From assembly GCF_900090195.1 (NCBI RefSeq), contig NZ_LT607803.1:6660229-6724228 (forward strand): a stretch of 64,000 nt of DNA, written 5' to 3'. Positions 50,846 to 60,456 of this stretch are shown here, piece by piece. The stretch's first letter is position 1. Each line of letters begins with the position of its first letter. Under the pieces are notes generated by a model, which was not told where the DNA came from, ran no database searches, and worked only from the letters and a program-made list of their open reading frames with translations. The DNA comes from Variovorax sp. HW608 (GTDB taxonomy: Bacteria > Pseudomonadota > Gammaproteobacteria > Burkholderiales > Burkholderiaceae_C). The translations under genes and the position numbers were made by a program.

Positions 50846-51424
50846 TCAGAACCGGCGGCTGTACGTGAAGATCATCCCGGCCGCGCCGAGCACGTTGAAC
50901 TGCACCGCGTCGAACGGCGTCAACCGAATGCCGATGGCGGGAATGATCCCCAGCCCGAAGCCGTTGTGATTGAAGGGCACCTTGTCCTCGTACTGGTCCT
51001 TGTAGCCATAGAGGATGCCGCCGCTCAGCTTCGCGTAGAGCCACGGGTGGCCGAACAGGTTGTCCCAGCGCCAGCCGTAGTACGCATAGGCCGAGGGCTG
51101 GCCGAACGAGTTCTGGAACGCCGAGAAGCCCAAGATCGTCGCATCGGCGGCCGACCACTGCGGCGCCTGGGGCAGGCTGCGCTCGATGCCCAGCAGGTAG
51201 ACGTGCGTGTGCTTGCTCTCGTTGCTCCAGTGCACCGCGAACGGACCGATCAGCAGTTCCCAGTAGGGCTTGCCGTCGAAGCGCGCAGCCGGTGCTTCCT
51301 GTGGCTGTTGCGACTCCTGTGGCTGCGGCGGCTGTTGCGCCTCTTGCGCCTCTTGCGCCTGTGCGGCGCTAGAAGACAGCGCGACGAGCAGGCAGGCGAG
51401 GCCCGCACCGGCACGATGATTCAT
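50846..51424 (-). CDS. Predicted outer-membrane beta-barrel protein
   Basis: A 192-residue exported protein: signal peptide (AGLACLLVALSSSAAQAQ), a Gln/Glu/Pro linker (EAQEAQQPPQPQESQQPQEA, encoded partly by 9-bp repeats around 51335-51360), then alternating aromatic and polar strands (WELLIGPFAVHWS, YAYYGWRWDNLFG, LYAKLSGGILYGYK) ending in YSRRF with a terminal phenylalanine, the outer-membrane barrel sorting signal. Similar proteins carry the doubtful label sn-glycerol-3-phosphate transporter. A lipid A-modifying barrel is another possibility. GGGGAG precedes ATG 51424. Confidence 0.75.
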   Translation of the reverse strand: MNHRAGAGLACLLVALSSSAAQAQEAQEAQQPPQPQESQQPQEAPAARFDGKPYWELLIGPFAVHWSNESKHTHVYLLGIERSLPQAPQWSAADATILGFSAFQNSFGQPSAYAYYGWRWDNLFGHPWLYAKLSGGILYGYKDQYEDKVPFNHNGFGLGIIPAIGIRLTPFDAVQFNVLGAAGMIFTYSRRF

Positions 51425-51449
51425 GAATGCTCCCCTTCTTGAACGACCG

Positions 51450-51512
51450 GTCCGGCCTCGTGCCCGGCCGGACGGCAAGTCTGGCGTGCGTGCCAGAATC
51501 TCCGATTGGAGA
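51450..51512. other. Three consecutive short inverted repeats
   Basis: GTCCGGCC/GGCCGGAC (51450-51473), TCTGGC/GCCAGA (51480-51497) and TCTCC/GGAGA (51499-51512) follow one another in the 244-bp gap between the outer-membrane protein gene and mnmH. No T-run follows. They could form a leader structure for either gene. Confidence 0.5.
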
Positions 51513-51668
51513 CTCGGTGCAGGCTTTGCAGCCGCCACCGCCGTCGTGCGAAAACTCCATCAGGGCAATCCGTTTCTTCTGGATGATTTTTCGAGGCCTC
51601 CGGAATTCCCCGGCATTGTGCCAAGTCCGTGAGTTTTGCGCGCCCTTCATCATCGCCTGAAAAGAACC

Positions 51669-52736
51669 ATGACTCGCTCCCCCGTCCGCGTGGCCGACCT
51701 GCCCGCGTTCGACACCCTCATCGACGCTCGCTCGCCGGCCGAGTTCGCGCTCGACCATATCCCCGGCGCCATCAACTGCCCGGTGCTGGACGACGAAGAG
51801 CGCCGCATCGTCGGCACGCTCTACAAGCAGCAGGGCGCGTTCGAGGCGCGGCGCGTCGGCGGCGCGATGGTGGCGGCCAACCTCGCGAAGCACCTGCGCG
51901 AGCGCTTCGCCGACCGGCCGCCCAACTGGAAGCCGCTCGTCTACTGCTGGCGCGGCGGCATGCGCAGCGGCTCGATGGTGACGTGGCTGCGCCTGGTCGG
52001 CTGGGACGCGCAGCAACTGTCCGGCGGCTACAAGAGCTTTCGCCATCACGTGATCGAGCAGATCGAGGCGCTCTCCCCTCGCCTGCCGCTGCGCGTGCTG
52101 TGCGGCGCCACGGGCAGCGCGAAGACCCGCATCCTGCAGGCGCTCGCCGCGCGCGGGGCGCAGGTGCTCGACCTCGAAGGCTTCGCCAGGCACAAGGGCT
52201 CGCTGCTCGGCGCGCTGCCGGGCACGCCCCAGCCTTCGCAAAAGGCCTTCGAGACCTGCGTCGCGCAGGTGCTCGACGAGATCGACCTCGCCCGGCCGCT
52301 CTACGTGGAAGGCGAAAGCCCGCGCATCGGCCGCATCGCCGTGCCGATTCCGCTGGTGGCGCGCATGCGTGCGAGCCCCTGCATCGAGATCGCGGCGACG
52401 CCGGAAGCGCGCCTGGCCTACCTGTTGCGCGACTACGCCTACCTGGGCGACGACGCCGAGGCGCTGGCCACGCAGCTCGGGCTGCTCAAGGAGTTGCAGG
52501 GCAACGAGACCGTGCAGCGCTGGCAGGCCTGGGCGCGCAGCGGTGAGCTCTCGCCGCTTTTCGCCGAGCTGATGGCCCTGCACTACGACCCGCTCTACGC
52601 GCGCTCGCAGGCGCAGCACTTCGCGTCGTGGGCCGACCGGCAGCGCGTCGAAGCAGAGGACCTCTCGGAGCCGGGCATCGACCGGCTGGCCGACGCGGTC
52701 CTTGCGCTCGAAGCGCCCGGCGCCGGCAAGCGCTGA
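51669..52736 (+). CDS. mnmH: tRNA 2-selenouridine synthase
   Basis: MnmH (SelU) geranylates and then selenates 2-thiouridine at the wobble position of Lys, Glu and Gln tRNAs, using selenophosphate. The 355-residue protein has an N-terminal rhodanese domain with catalytic C93 in VYCWRGGMRSGSM and a C-terminal P-loop domain with GATGSAKT (146-153). IDARSPAEFALDHIPGAINC is the rhodanese opening. The start is ATG 51669. The selenophosphate donor enzyme SelD is often encoded beside it but is not found intact in this window. It is convergent with the ABC ATPase gene, 3 bp apart. Confidence 0.95.
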   Translation: MTRSPVRVADLPAFDTLIDARSPAEFALDHIPGAINCPVLDDEERRIVGTLYKQQGAFEARRVGGAMVAANLAKHLRERFADRPPNWKPLVYCWRGGMRSGSMVTWLRLVGWDAQQLSGGYKSFRHHVIEQIEALSPRLPLRVLCGATGSAKTRILQALAARGAQVLDLEGFARHKGSLLGALPGTPQPSQKAFETCVAQVLDEIDLARPLYVEGESPRIGRIAVPIPLVARMRASPCIEIAATPEARLAYLLRDYAYLGDDAEALATQLGLLKELQGNETVQRWQAWARSGELSPLFAELMALHYDPLYARSQAQHFASWADRQRVEAEDLSEPGIDRLADAVLALEAPGAGKR

Positions 52737-52739
52737 ATC

Positions 52740-54065
52740 TCAGCCCGGAGCCGACGGTTCGGCGCTTTCCTCCTCGCCGGCCGGCAGGTGGATGAGGCCG
52801 GTGCGCAGGTCGTACTCGAACACCTCGCCGTAGCGGCCCCACTCGATGGCGGTACGCAGCACACGCTCGGCGGTGGGTTCGTCCAGGCTTTCCTTCAGCA
52901 ATTCGAGGAAAGGCTCCTGCGGCAGCTCGCCCGTCGGCGCCTGTTCCAGGCTGTGGCGGATGTGCGCAGCCAGCGGCACATGCGCGAGCAACTGCTGGCC
53001 CAGCAGTTGCTGCCGCAGCGTGTGCGCGCCGCCGACGTAGTGGCGCCCCAGTTCGGTGAGATGCAGATCCGCATCCGCGAGCTTCGCGAAGCCGAGCAGC
53101 GCGAGCGCCTGCGCGAGCGGCAGCAGGTCCTGGTCGGTGAGCTCGGTTTCCTCGGCGAGCTGCGGCAGGTCGGCGCGTCCATTGCGGTCGTCGTCGACCA
53201 GCATTTCCAAGAGCGCCTCCATGCGGCCGATATCCGCTTCGGGCAGGCGGTCGCCGAGATGCATGCGGGGCGGCTCCTCGGCGGCACGGCCGGCGGCAGG
53301 TGCGCGCTCGGTCATGAGCGCGTAGGCCTCGTCGATCAATGCGCGCACCTCGAGGCTGTCGGCATCGCGCGGCCGCGGCAGATGGATCGGCAGCTCGGCG
53401 CGCACCCGCCCGGGATCCGCCGCGAAGATCAGGATGCGGTCGGCCATCAGCACCGCTTCCTCGATGTTGTGCGAGACGATGAGCATCGCCTTGGTCGGCA
53501 TCGCGCCGCTGCTCCACAGCTGGAGGATGTCTTCGCGCAGGCGCTCGCCGGTCAGCACGTCGAGCGCGGAGAAGGCTTCGTCCATGAGCAGCACCTCGGG
53601 CTCGATCACGAGCGCGCGCGCGATGCCCACGCGCTGCCGCATGCCGCCCGAAAGCTCGCGCGGCAAGGCGCCCTCGAAACCGGCCAGGCCGATCAGATCG
53701 ATTGCCGCACTCGCGCGGCGTGCGCGCTCGGCCGGCGCGATGCCGCGCGCCTCCAGGCCGAGCTCGACGTTCTGCTGCACCGTGAGCCACGGAAAGAGCG
53801 CGAAGGACTGGAACACCATCGCGATGCCGCGCGCCGGCGCGTACAGCGGCTGGCCGCGATAGCTCACGCTGCCCCCGTCCGCGCCGATGAGGCCGGCCAG
53901 GATGCGCAGCAGCGTGGACTTGCCCGAGCCGGACTGGCCCAGCAGCGCCACGATCTCGCCCTCGGCGAGCCGGAAATCCACGCCTTCGAGCACCGCGCGC
54001 GCCACGCCGTCGGCCGAGCGGAACGACTTGCCCACGTCCTTGAGTTCGATGATGGCTTCGGCCAT
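52740..54065 (-). CDS. NitT/TauT-type ABC ATPase with AAA-associated C-terminal domain
   Basis: A 441-residue protein. The first 250 residues are a nitrate/sulfonate-type ABC ATPase: Walker [14 protein letters not shown], signature [16 protein letters not shown], Walker [13 protein letters not shown] and [15 protein letters not shown]. The C-terminal 170 residues form the AAA-associated domain found in a subset of these proteins ([37 protein letters not shown]), possibly regulatory. It is 16 bp after the permease gene. No binding protein is encoded next to the pair. Confidence 0.92.
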   Translation of the reverse strand: MAEAIIELKDVGKSFRSADGVARAVLEGVDFRLAEGEIVALLGQSGSGKSTLLRILAGLIGADGGSVSYRGQPLYAPARGIAMVFQSFALFPWLTVQQNVELGLEARGIAPAERARRASAAIDLIGLAGFEGALPRELSGGMRQRVGIARALVIEPEVLLMDEAFSALDVLTGERLREDILQLWSSGAMPTKAMLIVSHNIEEAVLMADRILIFAADPGRVRAELPIHLPRPRDADSLEVRALIDEAYALMTERAPAAGRAAEEPPRMHLGDRLPEADIGRMEALLEMLVDDDRNGRADLPQLAEETELTDQDLLPLAQALALLGFAKLADADLHLTELGRHYVGGAHTLRQQLLGQQLLAHVPLAAHIRHSLEQAPTGELPQEPFLELLKESLDEPTAERVLRTAIEWGRYGEVFEYDLRTGLIHLPAGEEESAEPSAPG

Positions 54066-54081
54066 GCGATTTCCCCTCGAA

Positions 54082-55827
54082 TCAGACCCTGGTCTCGGCT
54101 CGCTCATAGAGCCGGCGCCAGACGAAATGGTTCATGCCCATGACGAACACGCACATCACGCCGATGCCGAGCGCGATGCGCGGGAAGTCGCCGATCGCGG
54201 TCATGTGCGCGATGTAGCTCCCGAGGCCCGCCGCCTGCAGGGTGGTGTCGCCCCAGGTCACGTACTCGGCGACGATACTCGCGTTCCATGATCCGCCGCT
54301 GGCGGTGATCGCGCCGGTGACGAAGCTCGGAAACACTGCCGGCAGCAGGTAGCGGCGCCACTTGAGCCAGCCGCCGAGCCCGAGGTTCTCGGCCGCGTAG
54401 CGCAGCTCGGCGGGCACCGTCGATGCGCCCGCGATCACGTTGAAGAGCAGATACCATTGCGTGCCCAGCACCATCAGCGGCGCGAGCCAGATGTTCGGGT
54501 TGAGCTGCCAGCGGACGATGAACAGCACCGCCACCGGGAACATCAGGTTGGCCGGAAAGGCCGCCAGGAACTGCGCCACGCCCTGCAGCCGTCCGGCCCA
54601 GCGCGGATTCATGCCGATCCAGACGCCGATCGGCACCCACACCAGCGCCGCCAGCGCGATCAGCACCAGAACGCGCACGAGCGTGTAGAAGCCGAGCACG
54701 AACACATGCCCCACCTCGGCCCAGCCGACCTCGGTGTGGATGAAGCGCATGAGCCAGAACAGCGCCAGCAGCACCGCAGCCGCGATGGTGGCGTCCCACA
54801 CACGCGCGACGGCCGGGTCGGGCGGCCGCGGGCGCGCCTTGATCGAGGTTCCGTCGAAGTCGAGCCGGAACAGCACCAGCGCGCGTTCGAGCGGCTGCAT
54901 GGCCCCGATGATCATGCGCTTGACGCGGTCGGTGCGGCGCAGCCAGGTGAGCAGCCACGAGCGCGGGGCCTCCTCGGTGCTGCCCTCCTCGAAGCGGAAC
55001 TTGTCGGCCCATGCGATCAGCGGACGGAAGAAGAGCTGGTCGTACAGCGTGATGCCGATCAGCATGCCGCCGATGGCCCAGCCGATCGCGCCGAGGTCGC
55101 GCGCCTCGATCGCCAGCGCGATGTACGAGCCCACGCCCGGCAGCTTGATGTTCTGGTTCGATACCGAGATCGCTTCCGAGGCGACCACGAAGAACCAGCC
55201 GCCGGACATCGACATCATCATGTTCCACAGCAGCCCCGGCGCCGCGAAGGGCAGTTCGAGCCGCCAGAAGCGCTGCCATGCCGACAGCTGGAACACCGAC
55301 GACGCCTCGCGCAGTTCCGGCGGCACCGTGCGCAGCGACTGGTACAGGCTGAAGGCCATGTTCCAGGCTTGCGAGGTGAAGATCGCGAAGATCGCCGCGC
55401 ATTCCACGCCGAGCAGGTTGCCGGGGAACAGCGCGATGAAGCCGGTGACCGTGATCGACAGGAAGCCGAGGATGGGGATCGACTGCAGGATGTCGAGCAT
55501 CGGCACCAGGACCTTCTCGGCCACGCGGTAGCGCGTCGCGAGCACCGCGAACACGCAGGAGAAGACCAGCGACGCGCCGAGCGCGAGGAACATCCGCAGC
55601 GTGGTGCGCAACAGGTAGTACGGCAGCATCCACGGATCGAGGCTGATCGGCAGCGGCTGCCCGATCTCGTAGGGCCGGGCCATCTGCGCGCCGCCGTAGG
55701 CCAGCGCGAACAAGGTCGCGAGCACCAGGGGCAGCAGCGCCCAGTCCCAGCGGTTGCCGCCGGACGCGACCGCCTGACGCGGAAAAAAGCGTTTGTCGAG
55801 CATGTGCGGATCGAAGGGTCGTTTCAC
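54082..55827 (-). CDS. ABC transporter permease with two fused permease domains
   Basis: A 581-residue membrane protein with two complete binding-protein-dependent permease domains in one chain. Domain 1 is about residues 30-290 ([40 protein letters not shown]) and domain 2 about 345-575 ([40 protein letters not shown]). Each has the EAA-type coupling loop. A single chain would thus form the whole translocation pore. It pairs with the NitT/TauT-type ATPase downstream. The substrate is unknown; relatives are predicted for nitrate, sulfonate or metal-related compounds. Confidence 0.92.
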   Translation of the reverse strand: MKRPFDPHMLDKRFFPRQAVASGGNRWDWALLPLVLATLFALAYGGAQMARPYEIGQPLPISLDPWMLPYYLLRTTLRMFLALGASLVFSCVFAVLATRYRVAEKVLVPMLDILQSIPILGFLSITVTGFIALFPGNLLGVECAAIFAIFTSQAWNMAFSLYQSLRTVPPELREASSVFQLSAWQRFWRLELPFAAPGLLWNMMMSMSGGWFFVVASEAISVSNQNIKLPGVGSYIALAIEARDLGAIGWAIGGMLIGITLYDQLFFRPLIAWADKFRFEEGSTEEAPRSWLLTWLRRTDRVKRMIIGAMQPLERALVLFRLDFDGTSIKARPRPPDPAVARVWDATIAAAVLLALFWLMRFIHTEVGWAEVGHVFVLGFYTLVRVLVLIALAALVWVPIGVWIGMNPRWAGRLQGVAQFLAAFPANLMFPVAVLFIVRWQLNPNIWLAPLMVLGTQWYLLFNVIAGASTVPAELRYAAENLGLGGWLKWRRYLLPAVFPSFVTGAITASGGSWNASIVAEYVTWGDTTLQAAGLGSYIAHMTAIGDFPRIALGIGVMCVFVMGMNHFVWRRLYERAETRV

Positions 55828-55896
55828 GGACCCTGTCCGCGCAGCGCGGATTGTCTCCTCGAAGCCGGCGGGAAGCTGACCCGCAACTGATTTTTT

Positions 55897-56490
55897 CTAC
55901 AGCGGAAAGGCGTCGAGCCCCGCCTGCCCCTGCGGCGGCTCCACCGGCGTGTGGGCCACGTTCATCACCCAGCAGACCATCGCGAAGTAGCCGACGAGCG
56001 CACTGAGATCGACCACTGCGGGCTTGCCGAAGCGCGATTGCACCGCGGCGTAGGTGGGCTCGCTCACGCCGTTGTTTTGCAGAAGCTCCTGCGCGAAGTC
56101 GAGCGCGAGCTGCTCGTCTTGCGCCAGCGGTGCGGCGCGGCGGCCGAGCCGCAGGGCCTCGATCGCTTCGGCGCTGACACCGGCCTTGACCGCGGCCGCG
56201 GCGTGCACGACCCATTCGAACTGATTGCCGACATGCCTCGCGACCGCACAGGTCACCAGTTCGCGCACGCGGGCATCCAGCGGGCTGTCGAAGCGCAGGT
56301 ATTCGCCCAGGCTGCCGATGCGCTCCATGAGCACGGGGCTTTGCAGGAGCGGGATGAAGGGGCCGAACACCGCCTTGCGCGGTCCGTCGATCAGCGCCTG
56401 CGCGGCCGCGCGCTGCGCCTCGGTCATCGATCCGGCCGCAGGCATCGGCAGGCGCTCGATCCAGGGGTGGGTGTGGCCTTGTTGAAGCAC
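55897..56490 (-). CDS. Carboxymuconolactone decarboxylase/AhpD-like protein
   Basis: A 197-residue helical protein of the CMD family: DARVRELVTCAVARHVGNQF then EWVVHAAAAVKAGVSAEAIE. The AhpD CxxC pair is missing (one cysteine only), so peroxidase activity is unlikely; a lactone decarboxylase or other role remains possible. I place the start at the GTG at 56490, since AAAGGA (56499-56504) sits eight bases before it; an ATG at 56511 that overlaps the MFS stop adds seven residues but has no ribosome site. It is downstream of the MFS gene. Confidence 0.85.
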   Translation of the reverse strand: MLQQGHTHPWIERLPMPAAGSMTEAQRAAAQALIDGPRKAVFGPFIPLLQSPVLMERIGSLGEYLRFDSPLDARVRELVTCAVARHVGNQFEWVVHAAAAVKAGVSAEAIEALRLGRRAAPLAQDEQLALDFAQELLQNNGVSEPTYAAVQSRFGKPAVVDLSALVGYFAMVCWVMNVAHTPVEPPQGQAGLDAFPL

Positions 56491-56507
56491 GTTGGGGTTC
56501 CTTTCTT

Positions 56508-57692
56508 TCATGCCATCGATCGGGGTTCGCGCACCAGCCACGCGGCGCTGCCCAGCAGCGCCACCGCGCCGACCGCCAGCGCGATGAAGAGCCCGCCGAA
56601 GCCCTGTGCCGAGCCGCTCAAGGCCGACGACAGGATCGGGCCCGCCATCTGGCCGATCGCGAAGGCGGCGGTCATGCGGCCGAGCGCACGGGTGGGGTCG
56701 CCGGGGGTGCGCGCCTTGGCCTCCTGCATGCCGGCCATGGTCGCGACCATGAAGGTGCCGCCGACCAGCAGCGCCGCCGCGAGCACGGTGAGCGCGGAAA
56801 GATGGATCACCGGCAGCAGGCATCCCAGCGCCATCAGCGCATGGCTTCCGGCGAGCACGCGGCGCCGCGGGACGTGCCCCAGCACCGCCGCCGCCAGCAG
56901 CGTCGAAACCGCTGCCGCCGCGCCGAACACCGGCCACGCGGCACCGAAGACCGAAGGATCGTCGACCACCGCACGCGCCAGCACCGGCAGGAAGGTCGCC
57001 GGCAGGATGTAGCCGAAGCCGAGCATGCCGTAGCTGAGCACCAGCCCCCAGGGCACGGTGCCCGATGCGGTCGCGCCGTCGCCCGCACGCGGCGCCGCGG
57101 CGGCGGTTGCTGCATCGCGCGGCATCAGCGCCGCGACGATCGACAGCCCCACCAGCGCGAGGATGCCGAGCTGGATCCAGAGACTGTCCGGCGCCGCGCC
57201 CGCCGCACCGGCACGCCAGCAGTAGAGCCCGGCGAGCGCAATGCCCGCGCCGACGCCCGCATAGAGAAGGCCGGCGCCCGACGGCCGCGCAAGCCGCGCC
57301 AGCCACGCGAGGCACCAGACACTGGTACTCACGAGCGCCCACGCACTCGCAGCACCCGCGACGAAGCGCAGCACCAGCCAGAGAGCGACCGAGCCCGACC
57401 AGCCCATTGCCGCGGTGGAAATCACGATGATCGCGAGCGATACGAGCCCCACACGCTGCGGCGTGAGCGGCAGGCGTGCCGTGGTCAACGCACCGAGCAG
57501 ATAGCCCGCGTAGTTGGCCGCCGCAAGCCAGCCGCCCGCCGCGACGTCGAGGCTGCCGGTGCGGATCATCAACGGCAGCATCGGCGTGAAGGCGAAGCGG
57601 CCGATGCCCATCGCGATCGCCAGTGCCAACAGGCCGGCGACGCAGACGGACAGGTAGGAAGGCCGCGACATGGTGAGGGAGGGATTCGACAT
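56508..57692 (-). CDS. YbfB/YjiJ family MFS transporter
   Basis: A 394-residue, 12-helix MFS protein of the YbfB/YjiJ group: ALAIAMGIGRFAFTPMLPLM opening, GGWLAAANYAGYLLGAL, and AAAFAIGQMAGPILSSALSG in the C-terminal half. The substrate is unknown. It is divergent from a LysR gene (66-bp gap), which probably controls it, and is followed by the CMD-family gene in the same transcript. Confidence 0.9.
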   Translation of the reverse strand: MSNPSLTMSRPSYLSVCVAGLLALAIAMGIGRFAFTPMLPLMIRTGSLDVAAGGWLAAANYAGYLLGALTTARLPLTPQRVGLVSLAIIVISTAAMGWSGSVALWLVLRFVAGAASAWALVSTSVWCLAWLARLARPSGAGLLYAGVGAGIALAGLYCWRAGAAGAAPDSLWIQLGILALVGLSIVAALMPRDAATAAAAPRAGDGATASGTVPWGLVLSYGMLGFGYILPATFLPVLARAVVDDPSVFGAAWPVFGAAAAVSTLLAAAVLGHVPRRRVLAGSHALMALGCLLPVIHLSALTVLAAALLVGGTFMVATMAGMQEAKARTPGDPTRALGRMTAAFAIGQMAGPILSSALSGSAQGFGGLFIALAVGAVALLGSAAWLVREPRSMA

Positions 57693-57758
57693 GGCATGTC
57701 ATTAGACGCAGAATGCGGGTCGGCCACAAATGAATTATTCAGAACGATCATTCCTTTT
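57693..57758. promoter_or_regulatory. Divergent promoter region with TGAA-TTCA palindrome
   Basis: TGAATTATTCA (57731-57741) is a small palindrome in the 66-bp gap between the MFS and LysR genes, in an AT-richer stretch. LysR proteins usually bind T-N11-A sites in such gaps. Confidence 0.3.
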
Positions 57759-58622
57759 ATGAGAACCATCGACCTGGACTCCCTGGAGATCTTCCGCACC
57801 GTCGTGGCGGAAGGCGGCGTGATCCGCGCGGCGGACAAACTCAACCGCGTGCAGTCGAACGTCACGACGCGCATCCAGCAGCTCGAGGAACGGCTCGGGC
57901 ACAAGCTGTTCCATCGGCAGGGCCGCACGCTCGCGCTGGCGCCGGCGGGCCACAAGCTGCTGCCCTACGCCGACCGGCTGCTGCGCCTCGCGGACGAGGC
58001 CGAGTCCGAGCTGCGCAGCGACCTGCCGCTCGGCACCTTCCGGCTGGGTTCGCTCGAAAGCGCCGCGGGCAGCCGGCTCCCGCCGGTGCTTTCGCGCTTC
58101 CACAAGCTCTATCCGGGGGTGGTGGTGGAACTGGTCAGCGGGACCACGGGCGCGCTGCTCAAGCGCGTGAACGGCTTCGAGATCGAGGCTGCGTTCGTGT
58201 CCGAGCCCTTCTCGCCGGCCGGACTGGAATCGCTGCCGGTGTTCGAGGAAGAGCTGGTGCTGGTCACCGCGCTCAGCGTGACCTCGGTGACGCGCCCGGG
58301 CGATCTCGCGAACTCGACGCTGATCGCGTTCGCGCAAGGCTGCTCGTACCGCCGCCTGCTCGAACAGTGGCTCGGCAAGGGCGGCGTGTCGCCCTCACGC
58401 TCGCTGGAGTTTTCGTCCTATCAGGCGATGATCGCCTGCGTGGCTGCCGGCACCGGCTTCGCGATCGTGCCGGTGTCGGTGCTCAAGGCGCTGCGTGCCA
58501 CGGCGGATGTCCGCCAGCATCCCCTGCCGGAACGGATGCGGCACAACCGGACGCACCTGGTGTGGAAGGGAACGCCCTCGGTGGCGCTCGCGCGCTTGAT
58601 CGAGATGCTCAGGAAGCCTTAG
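57759..58622 (+). CDS. LysR-type transcriptional regulator
   Basis: A 287-residue LysR protein. The HTH is FRTVVAEGGVIRAADKLNRV followed by QSNVTTRIQQLEERLG, and the ligand domain opens LPLGTFRLGSLESAAGSRLP. ATG 57759. It should regulate the divergent YbfB-type MFS gene and the CMD-family gene behind it; the inducer is unknown. Confidence 0.92.
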   Translation: MRTIDLDSLEIFRTVVAEGGVIRAADKLNRVQSNVTTRIQQLEERLGHKLFHRQGRTLALAPAGHKLLPYADRLLRLADEAESELRSDLPLGTFRLGSLESAAGSRLPPVLSRFHKLYPGVVVELVSGTTGALLKRVNGFEIEAAFVSEPFSPAGLESLPVFEEELVLVTALSVTSVTRPGDLANSTLIAFAQGCSYRRLLEQWLGKGGVSPSRSLEFSSYQAMIACVAAGTGFAIVPVSVLKALRATADVRQHPLPERMRHNRTHLVWKGTPSVALARLIEMLRKP

Positions 58623-58650
58623 CCGGCGGCGCGACACCGCGCCGCGTGAG

Positions 58651-59424
58651 CTAGCCAGGCGCGCGCCCCGGCTCACCGCAATCACGCGGCAACTGGAGGA
58701 GGAAGAACGGAGGCGAATCGGGCCGGGTGCGCTCGAGCAAGGGCTTGGCAACGTTGTAGACAGGCGTTCCATTGACAGTGCGGGCTTCGAGCGCTCCGCG
58801 ATGCGCATGTCCGTGGAAAACCGCATCGACTGGATAGCGCAGCAGCGGCTCCTCCAGCCGGCTGCTGCCCAGGAACGGGAAGATCTCCACCGGCTCGCCT
58901 TGCACCGTGCCGGAGACGGGGGCGTAGTGCAGCAGCGCGATGCGCTGCCGTGTGCGCAGCTTGGCCAGCGCAGCCTCCAGCTTCATGGACTCGTTCAGCG
59001 CCTCCTGGACGAACAGCTTGATCGCGGGTTCTCCCCAAGCGCCCAGCGAACCGCGTCCGAATCCGCCGGCGAAGCCCTTCACGCCGGCAATGCCGACGCC
59101 TTCGATCTCGCAGGCCGTGCCGTCGAGCACCCGGACGCCCACCTTCGTCAGCGCTTCGACCACCTGCTCCGGCACGCCGGACTCGAAATCATGATTGCCC
59201 AGGACCGCGACGATGGGGACAGGGACGGAAGTCAGCTCCTGTGCCAGCACCTGGGCCTCCGCGGCGGTTCCGTAGTCGGTGAGGTCGCCGCACAGGAGCA
59301 GCGCATCCGCCTGCTCAGCCGCCTGCTCGAAGAAGGCGCGCAGCGTGCCGGCCGAATCCTTTTGGACGTGGAGATCGCCGACCGCCGCGAACCGGACATG
59401 AGAAGAAGATTTGGGACCATGCAT
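58651..59424 (-). CDS. Calcineurin-like metallophosphoesterase
   Basis: A 257-residue phosphoesterase with all metal motifs: GDLHV, LCGDLTD, LGNHDFE, LHYAP and HGHAHRGA. It is cytoplasmic (no signal). These enzymes cleave phosphodi- or monoesters such as cyclic nucleotides or dinucleotides, and the substrate is not evident. The start is taken at ATG 59424 (MHGPKSSSHVRFAAVGDLHV). It is divergent from the nucleotidyltransferase-like gene. Confidence 0.9.
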   Translation of the reverse strand: MHGPKSSSHVRFAAVGDLHVQKDSAGTLRAFFEQAAEQADALLLCGDLTDYGTAAEAQVLAQELTSVPVPIVAVLGNHDFESGVPEQVVEALTKVGVRVLDGTACEIEGVGIAGVKGFAGGFGRGSLGAWGEPAIKLFVQEALNESMKLEAALAKLRTRQRIALLHYAPVSGTVQGEPVEIFPFLGSSRLEEPLLRYPVDAVFHGHAHRGALEARTVNGTPVYNVAKPLLERTRPDSPPFFLLQLPRDCGEPGRAPG

Positions 59425-59579
59425 GGGCGTCCAGCAATGCAAGTGCAGTTGCAACGAGATTGGGCGTTGATCGGTGAGGTCGCCGTCGGCTTCATCCCGC
59501 AAGGTCCGTAGGCCCCAGCCGACGCAGGGTGGCGCCTCGCGCTGCACGGCCCATGGCTGGGCAGGCTTACCGTCTGCGA

Positions 59580-60428
59580 ATGAAGTGTTCCATCGCGCCA
59601 GCGCCGTCGCTCGGAGCTGAACTCGACCCTTCCGTGGCCGACTTCTATCGGCGCGTTCTGTCTGCCTTGACGAGCGCCCGCATTCCCTTCCTGGTGGGCG
59701 GCGCTTTCGCTCATGCCTGCCACACCGGGATCCGACGAGCAACCAAGGACCTGGATCTCTTCATTCGCCGGGCGGACTACGAGCGCATCGCACGGGTGGC
59801 GCTGCATCACGGCTGGCAGGCAGACCTGGTCTATCCGCATTGGCTGGCCAAGATCCGGAGCGGCCCGCAGTTCATCGATCTGATCTTCAACTCGGGCAAT
59901 GGCCTCGCCCCTGTCGACAAGCACTGGTTTCACGCGAACTCCCGCACCGACATTCTGGATGTCAGGGTGCGCATCGCGAACGTCGAGGACGTGCTGCTTT
60001 CCAAGGCGTTTCTGATGGAGCGCGAACGCTTCGACGGAGGAGATGTCGTTCACCTCCTGCAGACCCATGCCGAGCGGATTGATTGGGAACGACTGCTGGC
60101 CCGATTCGGGCCGCACTGGCGGGTGCTGTTGGTGCACCTGATCTTGTACGGCTACATCTATCCCGGCGAACGCCATCGCATCCCGGGATGGGCAATGCGC
60201 AGACTCACGGCGCACCTGAGCGATGAAATACGCGATCCGCCCACCTCGATCGAGCATGTCTGCCGGGGCACCTTTCTGTCGCGCGAGCAGTATCTCTACG
60301 ACATCGAGCAGTTGGGCTACCGGGACGCACGCCTCGCCCGCGCCGGCAGCATGACGAAGCGGGAGGTGGCCGAGTGGACCCAGGCCATTCCCGCCGAGCA
60401 CGTAGGCCACGGATCGCCGAACACCTAG
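59580..60428 (+). CDS. Nucleotidyltransferase-like protein
   Basis: A 282-residue protein with the polymerase-beta-type nucleotidyltransferase core: IPFLVGGAFAHACHTGIRRA then TKDLDLFIRRADYERI, where the DLD aspartates should bind metal. Helical segments follow (NVEDVLLSKAFLMERERFDG, then VVHLLQTHAERIDW). The pattern resembles nucleotidyl transferase AbiEii/DUF1814-like and MNT-type proteins, but no antitoxin partner is adjacent, so a toxin role is not supported. The start is uncertain between ATG 59580 and upstream ATG/GTG codons. A zinc-ribbon gene starts 29 bp downstream. Confidence 0.75.
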   Translation: MKCSIAPAPSLGAELDPSVADFYRRVLSALTSARIPFLVGGAFAHACHTGIRRATKDLDLFIRRADYERIARVALHHGWQADLVYPHWLAKIRSGPQFIDLIFNSGNGLAPVDKHWFHANSRTDILDVRVRIANVEDVLLSKAFLMERERFDGGDVVHLLQTHAERIDWERLLARFGPHWRVLLVHLILYGYIYPGERHRIPGWAMRRLTAHLSDEIRDPPTSIEHVCRGTFLSREQYLYDIEQLGYRDARLARAGSMTKREVAEWTQAIPAEHVGHGSPNT

Positions 60429-60456
60429 CCCCACCCTGTAGAGCGAGCAAAGGACC

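Noticed and set aside
59580..60428. Toxin of an AbiE-type toxin-antitoxin pair
   Set aside because: The NTase core is plausible, but no antitoxin or winged-helix partner gene is adjacent; the neighbours are a phosphoesterase and a zinc-ribbon protein.
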